Made by a program: the position numbers and the translations under genes. The notes under the pieces were generated by a model. It saw only the letters and a list, made by a program, of their open reading frames with translations, did not search any database and was not told the origin of the DNA. Positions 1 through 10,502 of a stretch of 64,000 nucleotides of DNA are shown in pieces; positions within the stretch are counted from its first letter, which is position 1; the number at the start of each line of letters is the position of its first letter. Source of the DNA: Rallus limicola (Eukaryota > Chordata > Aves > Gruiformes > Rallidae); contig JAKCOZ010000255.1 in assembly GCA_022605955.1 (NCBI GenBank), positions 248,001 to 312,000 on the forward strand. Direction: 5' to 3'.

Positions 1-1529
1 TACTAACAACTAGGAAGTCAGGGTGAGATTAAGTGATTTTTCTACCAGGCAGATTTTAGGCTGGTCTAAACTAAAATTAAATCTTATTTTAATTTGTGAA
101 AATGGTAAATTCACTTCTATGTCCCACCAACCTATTAACAATTTGTGTTTGATGTGCTGCCGATGTTGTAAAAAAATTTTTTTTTTCCCAATTTCTTATG
201 CCACAGGTATTATTTTTGGTTTTGTTACTGGCTCAGGGCAAATGAAAGAATACATCATTGCCATCAACAGATGCACCACCAAACAACCCAGTTCTGTCTG
301 ACTTGGTTCTTGGCATCTGTGTGCTATTTCTGTCAAACTCAATCAAACCAAGTGTTAATTTTTGAAGCAAAACCCCTATGATCATTTCACTTGTGATGTA
401 AGCCAGATCTAACCTCCAGACTGTCAAAGGCCAGAAGTCAATGACCCAATTTTGTATGCCATGCAGCCCCCTATCAGTAGCCAGTGCTTTTCTCGTTCCT
501 CATTCCTGTTCATGCAGATTATTCGTTCTTTCTGAAATTTGTTAGAGATTCCAGATAGAGTATTTATATTACATGCACTTCAAGAAGCTTTGTCCATAGC
601 ACAATGTGGTAGAAAGATCCCAGAGTGATGCCAGGTAAATATAAAACCTCATCTAGGCAGGAATCTAACTTTGCAAAGGGAAAGACTAAACCTTAGTGCA
701 ACTGCCACTGAACACTCAAAGTCCCTGATGAAAAGCTTTAGTGAGAAATTTGTGCTTGGTTAATGCAACTATGGAGCTTTCTCTAATTGCTCACTCACTT
801 GGAATATGAAATGGAATAATCTGAGTATTTTAGGACCTTTCTACTCTGATTATACTGTACAGCCTAGTGGGACAAGATTTTGACCTACATTTCTGGATTC
901 ACCTGAGCTGAACTTGGGTTATGATGGTTTGTCAGTGTTGGTCTTTGATTTCTGGGTTTTTTTATTTGCTCCTGAGGCAAGGAATGCAAAATCCTACTGG
1001 TATGAACTTAGCTTGTGTTCTGCAAAAATAGTAAATAGTATCCCAGGTCAATTAGAGAATGTTGACAAACAGGGAAAGAGCCACATTCAATAAAAAAATG
1101 GGGAGGGGAAAGGGCAGAGTGGATTCATACATTCATTATCTCTCTACCTTTCTTTTGATCAGCAGGAGCACTGTGTAATGAAGCAGGGGAATGTCTTCCC
1201 TCTGGGAATGTATTTATTCAGAGTTAGTGACAGCATGAAACCTCTGTATATTTGGGCTTCCCATCCCACAACTTCTTCTGCTTTTGCAGACTTCATCTTG
1301 CCCCATGCATAGACTGACTTTGGGGAAACCACCTTTATTAGGAGAGCACAAGGTTCATGGCCATCTGTGAACCCTTTCTTAAGTGGAAAAGTTGTACAGA
1401 AGATGTAGTGAGACAGAAAAAAAAAAGGTGTTTATGGACAGAATTGTAGTAAATAAATAAAAGAGAGCTAAATAAGTATTAACTGAACTGTGAAACAGTA
1501 GTTGGCTGAATTCAGTTCAAGTAGGGGAC
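1..1529. other. non-coding, nothing recognised
   Basis: AT-rich unique-looking sequence. Short open frames exist, but none has an ATG-initiated, protein-like product. I see no repeat family, RNA gene or clear regulatory cluster. Confidence 0.6.
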
Positions 1530-1703
1530 TTGGCACAGGGTGCCCAGAGAAGCTATGACTGCCCCAGGATCCCTGGCAGGTTTCAAGGCCAGGTTGGATG
1601 GGGCTTTGGGCACCCTGGGCTAGTAGAGGGTGTCCCTGCCCATGGCAGTGGGTGGGACCAGGTGGGCTTTGAGGTCCCTTACAGCCCAAACCAGTCTGGG
1701 ATG
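1530..1703 (+). mobile_element. CR1 LINE 3' fragment (5'-truncated)
   Basis: The stretch reads like the 3' untranslated tail of an avian chicken-repeat-1 (CR1) retrotransposon. It contains the block around GGTTGGATGGGGCTTTGGGC, then CCCTGCCCATGGCAGTGGGT, then GAGGTCCCTTACAGCCCAAA, and ends near CCAGTCTGGGATGA where the family's short 3' octamer repeats would start. CR1 copies are normally 5'-truncated, as here. No reverse-transcriptase coding sequence is left. The divergence seen by eye suggests an old, inactive copy. It is the clearest single pointer to a bird genome in the first half of the window. Open frames across it on either strand are by-products of the repeat. Confidence 0.85.
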
Positions 1704-2744
1704 AAGAACAGCAAGCTGACAGAATTTCAGACTGAAATTACCTCAAAGGTGCAGTTACATTGAAATTAGTGAAAGAACTAATGTACCTTATTAATGCATA
1801 AACTATTTAGTAGAGCTGGATGGAAAAATAAGACAAGGAAGAAACTAATTTGTCCATGTTATTTTCCCTTGCCCAGTCTCATTTTCTGACAAAATTTATT
1901 GAAGCAATGCATTTTTGACACCTTTAACTTCAGTAATGACCCAGACATTGTCAGTCCCCTGCATATTTTCCTTTCATTGCTATTGTGTATCTCAAATCTT
2001 TATAAACAGAGGATATTTGCTTCAACTGGCTTGCACACAGAGCATACAGCACGTGAAAAGTTAAAAGCTGTCAGGCTGAGATGGTATCGGTGGTTGCTGG
2101 TCTCTGAGCACAATTCCAAATGCACAAAACCTATTTTTAGAACACTATATCCCTTTTCATTATTTTTTTCTTTTCTTTTTAAACCATAACCTTCATGAAA
2201 AGGCTGCGATGTATATTACAGCCACGCAGGGCTGGGAAAAATATAATAATATAGCATTAGCAGTGAAACAATAATCTCCCTGCCAAATGTACAAATATTC
2301 ACTAATAACTGCCATGGTCCTGCAGGCCCAGAGGAGTGCTTCATCTTTTTCTTCTGGCTTGGTTTTTGACAGAGGGCTTCCCTTAAATCCATCCGCCACT
2401 CAGCTGTTCACAGCTTTCTGAGTCAAGCCATCCCGCTCTGCCGGTGGCTCGACATTGTGCAGGGTCTCCTGGTAGAGGTGATGCTGCACTGTGGGGTGCT
2501 GTGGGCTTGGTGCTGCTGCTGGTGTTCACTGTGGGATGGCAAGCGGGGCACCAGGAAGGAAAGTGAAAGCCAGGCTCCCATATTTGCTTTTCCTGGGGCA
2601 GTGCTAGCGATATTTGCTTATTATAGTCAAATAAACACAATGGATGCTCAGGTATAAATGGAAATGCCTGGTGTTCCCCAGGTGAACCTAGCTGAGGCAG
2701 GAGACCACCATACACTGTGCTGCCTAGACCTAAAGGGAACTTCT
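1704..2744. other. non-coding, nothing recognised
   Basis: No gene or repeat family recognised. The part around 2190-2410 is somewhat richer in unique, CNE-like sequence, and 2440-2700 is locally GC-rich, but neither carries a convincing coding or regulatory signature. Confidence 0.5.
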
Positions 2745-2945
2745 ATGAAATTAATTGGCGCTTTCAAATAAAAGGCTCTTAATGTAAAACTGATAAATCC
2801 ATTAAATGTATATTATGACCTCCATTGCTTTATTCAGGCAAAAGATTTATTCGTGGAACAGTTTGCTATTGCCTGCGTAGTTATCAGTGAATAATGATCT
2901 GGAGGTTTCATGCCTGAATTTCAGGTAGATAATAAAAACAAAACA
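2745..2945. promoter_or_regulatory. candidate conserved non-coding element
   Basis: An AT-rich, non-repetitive block with several homeodomain-type cores (TTAATTGG near 2752, CATTAAATG near 2802, TTATCAGTGAATAATGATC near 2880). No open frame or repeat explains it. The enhancer role is inferred from motif density; conservation was not measured. Confidence 0.35.
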
Positions 2946-3350
2946 AAAGGATTAATGCATTTTATCTATTTTTTCTTCCATTACCATGTTTGCAACCCCC
3001 TGCAGAGCTGCAGGCATGCAAATAAGAGCACAGAAATTGGTCCGATACTGTAATGTGCATGTGGGCTTGGTAAAGCTGTGGTGGTTGTATTGCTGTAAGC
3101 ACAGAGGGATTGTGCTAGCATGCAAAGCCCATTGCTATGAGCTAAAATACATACATTTGCCAAGGTGCATTCTCCCCAAAAGAGCCTGGAAGTCCTCAAA
3201 TCAAGTCTCCAATTGAAACTCCAAATTGAAAGTGCTTTGCTTTGCATTTTGGATCACTTCCACACAAAAGCATGTTCTGTCCGTGTGGGTGAACCTTCAA
3301 AACATGCTCTTATTTTATCAAGTCAAGGGAGCAGCTGGGAGACATTGTGG

Positions 3351-3408
3351 TTTTCTTTCTTTTTTTTTTTCTTTTTTCTTTTTTTAAATTCCCTTTTTCC
3401 CCCCTTTG
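3351..3408. repeat. polypyrimidine low-complexity tract
   Basis: About 58 bases almost entirely T and C, with runs of T up to ten and a C6 block, interrupted by one AAA. It is simple low-complexity DNA; the flanking sequence 2946-3550 shows nothing else. Confidence 0.8.
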
Positions 3409-3554
3409 TTTTCTGCCCCATCTCTGATTTGGAGGGTCAAATCCATGGCAAGTTCATTTCTGGGCCAACTCTGCCAAATTATATGATGTGAATTAATGTC
3501 TACTAGAGCTTAGAACAGCAAACTCTGATTTAAGCTCTTAGGTTGAACTTGTCT

Positions 3555-3915
3555 ACAATTGTTGAGGTGAAAGGCCAGTTCATAGCCATTAATTAACCTA
3601 ATCCATCTCAATCTACTTTATTTTATACCTTTTAGGGTTTGTGACTCTAAGAAATATATTTAGATAAAGCAATGCTGTTAAAATCCGGGAACATTGCTAA
3701 AGACACTCACCACCCACCATTGGTTTATACTAGAGATCACATCAAGCATTTTTTAAATGCTGGGAACCAATTTAATCATATATTTGTTAGTCAATCCCTA
3801 CACAGGGAGCAGTTTTCTATCCAATTGATTCAAATAGCCATTCCATTAATGTCAGGGTTATTTTTGATTCCGACTTTTAGTCCGTTTGTAGTAATTTCAT
3901 TAATAGCCAGGCATT
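3555..3915. promoter_or_regulatory. candidate conserved non-coding element
   Basis: Two neighbouring AT-rich segments (about 3555-3660 and 3770-3915) with clustered ATTA/TAAT cores: CCATTAATTAACCTAATCC near 3585, CCATTAATGTCAGGG near 3841, and TTTCATTAATAGCCAGGCA near 3895. No coding potential. Assignment as a homeodomain-responsive regulatory element is inference. Confidence 0.35.
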
Positions 3916-4184
3916 ATTGTTAGACTCCCCCTGCTTTTTCCTTCCACCTCCTCTTATTGTGGTTCTAGTGCTAAAACACATGAAAATGAGGGAGTGCAAT
4001 TACCTTGTGAAATCTGAACCTAAACACGACCCCTAAGTACAGCTTTTAGGGGCCGTTGTGCATGTAGCAGCAGGCAGAGAATATTCAGAAAGATTAGCAA
4101 GGTTCAAGCTTTATCTAAAAGCATATGGGAATTTCTTAAGAGGATCTAATCTAAAAATAGGATTAAGACATATTACCAGATGTC

Positions 4185-4375
4185 TATCCCCTAAATATTC
4201 ATTTTTAAACTGAAGATATTTAATGACTGAGTAATATTTAATAAGTTATTAGTTGACCGTAGAGGCTTCTGAAATTGAAATTCCTCGGAAATGTCTATCA
4301 CGATAATAATTAATAAAGATTTTAAAACAGCATCTTCATTGGAATGGTTTTCTGCCATATAATAGAAGCCCATTT
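4185..4375. promoter_or_regulatory. candidate conserved non-coding element (weak)
   Basis: An AT-rich block with repeated TAATATTTAATAAGTTATTAG-like cores around 4230-4250 and AATAATTAATAAAG near 4303. No repeat family recognised. The simple AT richness makes this weaker than the other islands. Confidence 0.25.
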
Positions 4376-6094
4376 TTTAAAAGTATGGGCTGTTTTAGAT
4401 TTTTGGGGGTTTTAAATAATATACAGAGAACAGAGAATCATGCGTGCCCTAACACTGGAATCCCTAAAACTAAGTAGAAATGCGCAGAAAAGAGTCATGA
4501 ATTTGTTAGAATGAGGCAAGCATCTATGTGTTTATCCATTTTTATCTTAAAGCTTTTTATACTGTAAAACAGTCCAGAACTACAAAGCACCATGGGATAG
4601 TCAGGCAAGATGCACTTGGTGTGTTTTGTAGGGTTGTGCTAGCACAGGATTTCCAGGACAGACAGAAATGTGGAAGCATGCTGACAAGACCTGATCAGCG
4701 TTTTGGTTTTCTATCTCAAATTTTCTAATATATACCCACGGTTAAATTTGGGATTTTTGGACTTTTTTCTGCTAGAAGTTGTGGTAAATCTGAAGGCTGG
4801 TCCCAGATGGACGTTGCCTGCTCAGAGTAATGGGCTCAGCCAAAGTCAGAATTCTTCTGACATGGCTCAGCATTGACTCTGCTTTGCTCCACAATGTCTT
4901 AAGCTAAGTTGAAGAATATCATCCAAGTATGCTTCTTGTGACAGCTGGACACATGTTTTGCAGAGGAGAGGAATATTTGAAAGATATAGCAGAGGTTTTT
5001 AATTGGATTTCCTCCCCTTTTCAAGCTTTTTTAAGAGTCCCAGATAGCTGTAAAAAAAAAAAGAAATTAAAAATTAACCACTTGTATAATTGTTAAGACT
5101 TCGTCCTGAAACTGAAGGCTCTATGTACCTTCAATAAATTCTAGTTGCACCGGTTCTCTCACCTAGAGAAATCTAGTGTCCTTCAATGGGAAGAGACAGA
5201 ATGAAGATCTTCCTTCCATGGTGACAGAGGCAAAAACGTTGGATTTGCGGAAAACCCAGAAACTCCTAATAATTTTCACAGCAATCTGTGGCTGTAGCTA
5301 AGGAGAAGCTTTGGAAGATGAGAGGAATAGTGATGGGAAGATAGTGGGTCTGTAGTAGCCTTGTAGTAATGCTTGGAAAGAGTTTTCCCTTCCTCCCCTT
5401 CAGACCTGCTGGAGGCTGGCACTTAAACCCAGAGACACAGCGATGCCTAGGGGGGGAAATTTAACTGACGTGTTTTACGGTTGTTGTTTTGAGTCACTGA
5501 TAAAGCTGAGCACTAGGGAGTAGTTCCTTTGAAGCGTGTGCATGCTCCATTCTGAGCAGGATGGGAATTATCAGTTTATATGCCAATCAGATAATCATAG
5601 TGGAGAATGACTGGCAAGTGTGATGTTGATATTTTGGCTGAGGGATGAAGAGGACTGTTTCTTCTTCCCCTTCATGTACCTAAAATTTTGGCTTCTAGCA
5701 AACTTGGGAATCGAATGCACATCCAGGTTTTTATTGTGCTTTATTGTGTTTTATTTTATTTTTTGTCCAGCCAGAACAATTAGTTATAGGAAAGAAAATA
5801 TAGTGGAAGCACACTTTCCTGGAGAGTTCTTTCCAGTCTTTTTTTATTTTTCTTCATCAGTTGCCAACCACAGGCTCTGCACTTGGCTTCTCAAACAGGA
5901 AGAGAAAAGAGGAGATAAAGGTGCAATAAAAATTTCTGCACCTCATGCTTGAAATATTTTTGCTTTCATTGGTAAAAAGTAGAAGACATCAACCTAGGAT
6001 TAGACCGAATGCATATATACTATGTATACTATGCCTTAACAACCAGCAATGCTATCCCTCAAACAGGTTAGCCAATAACAAAACTATAGGGTAG
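4376..6094. other. non-coding, nothing recognised
   Basis: Unique AT-rich sequence. The longest open frame (around 5620-5952) has a low-complexity hydrophobic product and no family resemblance. No RNA gene or repeat recognised. Confidence 0.5.
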
Positions 6095-6230
6095 TCTTGC
6101 AATTAGTGTGCTAGTCCGAGCTTGATAAATGTGAATTCAAATCCTTGTTCTTGTCTTGTCTGTATATTGTGCCATAAAGTTAGCTGCTTGACACCATATT
6201 TGCAAAGTACTCCAGATTTATGTTGAAGTT
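6095..6230 (+). repeat. possible MIR-type SINE relic (weak)
   Basis: AATTAGTGTGCTAGTCCGAG followed by GAATTCAAATCCTTGTTCTTG resembles the tRNA-derived head of an ancient MIR SINE, including a degraded B-box (GAATTCAAATCC). The match is short and decayed, and chance similarity is possible. Confidence 0.3.
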
Positions 6231-7599
6231 GCAAATAGGACATTTTTTAGGGATGGGATATGGGTGCCTGATTTTCAGTGGGGACCTAGTCTCTAATCCC
6301 TTGTTACTGGTCTGAATGCAAATAGCCCTTTTCCATACCAAAGCAGCCCTTTAAAGAAAAATAAATTAAAGATTACACAAGTATTACAACAGAAGAGACA
6401 GAAGTTCAGCATTTCTGAGTGCTGGGTTACATGTTAGAAAGACTTTCTTTCCCATGACCCAAAACACTCATACCTATGTATATTTATGAAATACGTAGCA
6501 GATTATTTTTCTAGACTACCCTAGTCCACAGTCAAGGAGCTGAAATGTGGCCATTTGTATAGTATTTCAACTTTTATAGTCACCTGGAGAGGCAGAGAAG
6601 TTTTGCAAAGCACATAATGCATCTCACGTGACAGAATGGCAGCAGCAATGACTGTAGCGATAGCACACACATCCTGCAACACTTTGGGAAAGGAAGAAAT
6701 GTGATAAATTTCTCCTGTTTACTGGAAACCTAGAAGGAACGAGCTTTGGGAGATCTTTCTGAGATAGGAAATTGCTCCTGTAGCTTACAGCAGATCTTCA
6801 AACAGAGATCTTGAGTATTTGGGCTTCAAGCTGAGTGAGAGGAGGCTTTCTATATGGAAGGTATCTGTGCCTGTGGACTGTTTATCAGCAAAATCCTTCC
6901 TTCCTCTTGAAAGTTTTCCCTTGCTGATCATCACGAAGCTCCTGTGCTGCCCATTGACCATGGCTATATGACAGAGACAGCTTTGCTTGCAGCCCTGCAG
7001 TCCTTGATTTCTAATGGACTAGCCTCTTTGCTAGATGGCACAAAGTGGGCAGGAGTGGTGAATCATGACTGGGCTATTATTTATAAAACAATCCCCTCCT
7101 CCAAGTTTAGCATGCCTGGGTGTGTAGATACATCTGTCTCTGTGTATGCTCAGAGGGTGATTCTGATCAAAGCCACCACTTCTTGGCCTGTATCTTCACG
7201 CTGACGCAATTTTGTCACGGCTAAGATGATGTTCTGGTATGGGAAATAAAAGCATAGAATGAAAAGACTTTATTTGTGCTCCAGATTCCATACAGTTTTG
7301 CCTTACACGTTCTTTACTCTGGCCCTCTTCTTTCCACCAGTTGCCAAACTAAAGTTTTGTACCGGGCCATTAAAGAAAAAGTGAAAACAAAACTTTTATT
7401 GACACGAACATTTTTTTTTTCTTCCTCTCTCTTTGCCATTGGGGCCTCAGCTAAAGTGACCTGAGGCTAAATAGGCTCTCAAAGACAGCTTTCTTGCCAA
7501 AGAAATGTCATTGCTGTTAAACAGTACTAATGAATGCATAGATTTAGAACCTTATTTACATTGAAATTTGTTTAGTAAGCCAAGTTAGGTCTGAAAATT
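6231..7599. other. non-coding, nothing recognised
   Basis: No gene, RNA or repeat family recognised. A phrase near 6266-6290 (GTGCCTGATTTTCAGTGGGG) is reminiscent of ancient amniote palindromic repeats but is too short to call. Confidence 0.45.
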
Positions 7600-8035
7600 G
7601 GGACAAACTGTTTCCTCAATAATTTAATAACTCCAAAGACCTCGTCCATTTGGAAAAGGCAGAGGCCCACCATCCACTTATAAATGCAAAGTCACGTTTC
7701 CCAAAATTGAATAAAATGCTAATAATACAGCAGATCCACAGATCAGCAAGTAAAGTGGCTTTTAGCTCCGAGTTCAGCTGGAGACAGAGTGAATAACAAC
7801 AGTCAGCTTACTCTGTCCTAAGCAAAATGGTTTTATTCCATCAATTGCCTGTGTTTCAAGTGTTTTGAAGGGTTCACATTTATTTTCGTAACCTCACTGA
7901 ATTTGGCATCCTTGCCAGTAGTGCTGGAACTTTCAAATTGGGAGCTTTTCATTGAAACAGGCCAATTAACTCACTCAGGTCACATTGCCTATATGAACTG
8001 CTTTTAATAGTGAGTCGTATCACCCATTTTGTGGC
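7600..8035. promoter_or_regulatory. candidate conserved non-coding element
   Basis: About 430 bp of complex, non-repetitive sequence. Motif-like cores include AATAATTTAATAAC near 7619, AATGCTAATAATACAGCAG near 7716, CCATCAATTGCC near 7838, GGCCAATTAACTCACTC near 7962 and CTTTTAATAGTGAGTCG near 8002. There is no repeat signature and no meaningful open frame. Composition and cluster density resemble vertebrate developmental enhancers. It ends at an A-run at 8039-8049. Function is inferred. Confidence 0.45.
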
Positions 8036-9558
8036 CAAAAAAAAAAAAATCCATAAAGAAAAACAAATTAATTCCTTTCAGTGAGTACTTCCCAGGGGAA
8101 AGCATATATCAGCTGGTTAACCAGATATGGGACACTTGGATGAATAAATAAAATGTCCTTTCATCACACACCTCCCCCAAAGTTATTGGGTCTGCTTTGG
8201 GGAAACTTTAACACTTATTCTACATCTAAAGCATCAGTATTTCTGCAAAATCTGGTTTTGTTCTCCTGAGCCAGGTAACTTGGGTGTGGAGGGTTGAATC
8301 TTTATCCAGATAGAAACTCACCTGTAGCACAGGAAGTGTGGAAACTAATTTATAACCTGGGTCTGGGCTGAATTACAGAGTAGTTTTCTGCCCTGCCCTT
8401 TAAGAGACAGAACTGAGTTGTCTTGAATAAGGACACAGTTGCCATCTAAGGCATAAGTTGGAGGTAGAATTGATTTGGGAATTTATTCTCGGGTGAAAGT
8501 TGATTACTCAATATATTACCAGATGTGCAGGGCCCTGTGAACCATAAAGGTACCTATAGACATCCTATATTCCCTTGACATAGAGCAGGTATAAGAAACC
8601 CTTCCACAGAGATAGATGTCATGAAAATCGGACTTTGATGTCAAAACTTGGACAGTCTCACAGCATTTCATGTCTTTTCCACTAGACTACATGTATTAGG
8701 CTGAATTCCAGCCCCCAAATTTATTCATGGTCTCCTGCTACTATAATTTAAAATAGTATTTTGAATGTGAATAAACAAGTTGGGCCACTGTAACTCTTGT
8801 TCTGCAACTGGGGTAGCAAGGAAGCAGGAGAAACACCAGTAATACTTAGATATTTGAAATATGTCTGAAAAATTATTTGCTGCTCCTATCCAGCAAACGT
8901 TTTGTGGAACATGGCAGGTCTCAGTCAAACTAAGAGCCCCAAAACAAATCTACCTTTCTTCACTACAGACCGCTAGGAAATACATTTTTGAAGCCAAGCC
9001 TCTATCAGAATATGATATTACATGACACTGTAACCTTTTTCCCTCCAGAAAACCACCCTTTATGAATAAAACATAGGTGACCTTTAAAAACTTAGCAGTT
9101 GTACTAGGTGATTGCATATTAACAAGCTTTTTGAGGAACTAGGACAGGCACTGTACGTTTCAGTTAAGGACAGATAATAGAACTATTCAAATAATTTATT
9201 ATTTTATACAATATAGGGAAATGTAAGAAAACTACCTCAACAAGAGTCTGCTTAAATTTTTGTAAGTATAATTTTATGCGACTCCCCTCATTCATCTAAA
9301 TTATACAGTCAGTGCTAAATGAAAGACTTCCTTTTAAAGGACAACTCTGATTCTCCTTTGCTTGAAGTTTATGAACAGCTTTGGTTTGAGGCCACTTGAT
9401 AGGACAAGTTGCAGTGACTACTAGGCTTTTTTCATACGCGATCAAAGGTGTCTAAGGCTTTCTGTCCTTCCTCTGCCAGGATAAAGGGTTTGGAGACAAG
9501 GCCTGAGTTGATTTCAATCAGTAGAAATGCTGGGCATCAAGGCATATACAGCATTATA
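8036..9558. other. non-coding, nothing recognised
   Basis: AT-rich unique sequence with an A-run at its left edge. No gene, RNA or repeat family recognised. Confidence 0.5.
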
Positions 9559-9651
9559 TGTGGGTAAAGAGGACTCAGTCCTTTGGCTGAATTTCTCTAA
9601 GAAAGGCTCTTGACTTTATTTGATCACCTCTCTTGAAGGCAAGTGAGGAAA

Positions 9652-9737
9652 AGAGAGTGGGTTCACAACAATAATGTAAGGGAAAGACATTTGAAAAGAG
9701 TAGGTTCACAACAAAAATGTAAGGGAAAGACATTTGA
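9652..9737. repeat. 43-bp tandem duplication
   Basis: Units 9652-9694 and 9695-9737 match at 40 of 43 positions by direct reading. Both contain GGTTCACAACA and AATGTAAGGGAAAGACATTT. The duplication is internal to the probable LTR relic. Confidence 0.9.
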
Positions 9738-9867
9738 CTGCAGGGTTTAAAAAAGAATAAATATTTAAACCCCATGTGCAGATTCAAAACGTCACTACCG
9801 TGGGTTTGATGGATCCAGTGGAGAAATGTGCTGTTGCAATTTTCAAGTATGATCACACTTACTACGA

Positions 9868-10026
9868 CCACAAGATTAACAAAATACACTACAGCAACCA
9901 CACCAGAGTCACCAAATGCAGTATTATGGCCACATCAGAGTCACAAAACTCACTATTACAGCCCGCCGGTAATTCACAAGATTCACTATTACAACCTCAG
10001 CACTCATGGAACACGCTATGACAACT
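9868..10026. repeat. degenerate 30-33 bp minisatellite, about five units
   Basis: Units start at 9868, 9898, 9930, 9962 and 9995. Units two and three are the most alike (CCACACCAGAGTCAC against CCACATCAGAGTCAC). Later units share TCACTATTACA. The array sits inside the probable LTR relic and probably arose by slippage within it. Confidence 0.75.
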
Positions 10027-10502
10027 CACACTCACACTAAACACTATACATGTATTAGTCCATCACCTGAGACTACAACCTTGAAGCATATAAAATATTC
10101 ACTTACCCCTCTCCAGCTAAGGGTTCTCAATGTGGTACCTTAGCCTGCATCCCTAGCCAAGGGGAAAGGGTCTCCTCGCAGGGCTGAAGAAGTGACTCCC
10201 AATTCTCAGCCTGAAACTGAGTGTTTTTATTTCCTTGACCTACCTGGCAGTGGGCAGGACTCTGCAGAGTGGACAATACTGTCGTTGATGTTCGTCATTA
10301 GCAGTGTTCCCCCTTATCTTATGCCCTATCTTCTGCATATCTTTGTATTGTCTGGGACCATTGAGACCAAATGGGGACACTTACGACTTGTCTTTGCCTT
10401 ACTTTTAGGCAGTTCAATAGTCGTTTTGCTGGGACTCAGGATATGTTGTTTGTTGAAGGAATTCAAGGCTCAACCGAGGTTACTCTTTGAATTACGCAAC
10501 AC

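Larger units (their letters stand above)
9559..10502 (+). mobile_element. probable endogenous-retrovirus LTR relic
   Basis: This block differs from its surroundings. It has a possible TG start (TGTGGGTAAAGAGGACTCAG), a near-perfect 43-bp duplication at 9652-9737, and a degenerate 30-33 bp tandem array at 9868-10026. It continues into a non-repeated 3' part with CTGGGACCATTGAGACC and a possible CA end near ATTACGCAACA. Repeats of this kind inside the U3 region are common in avian ERV LTRs. No internal retroviral coding sequence, primer-binding site or polypurine tract is recognised, so it would be a solo LTR. I could not find target-site duplications, and both boundaries are approximate. The 10192-10587 open frame inside it starts at GTG, not ATG, and is most likely incidental. 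Another possibility is an unclassified DNA repeat. Confidence 0.45.

Noticed and set aside
1468..1763. Overlapping frames on both strands
   Set aside because: They are by-products of the CR1 fragment.
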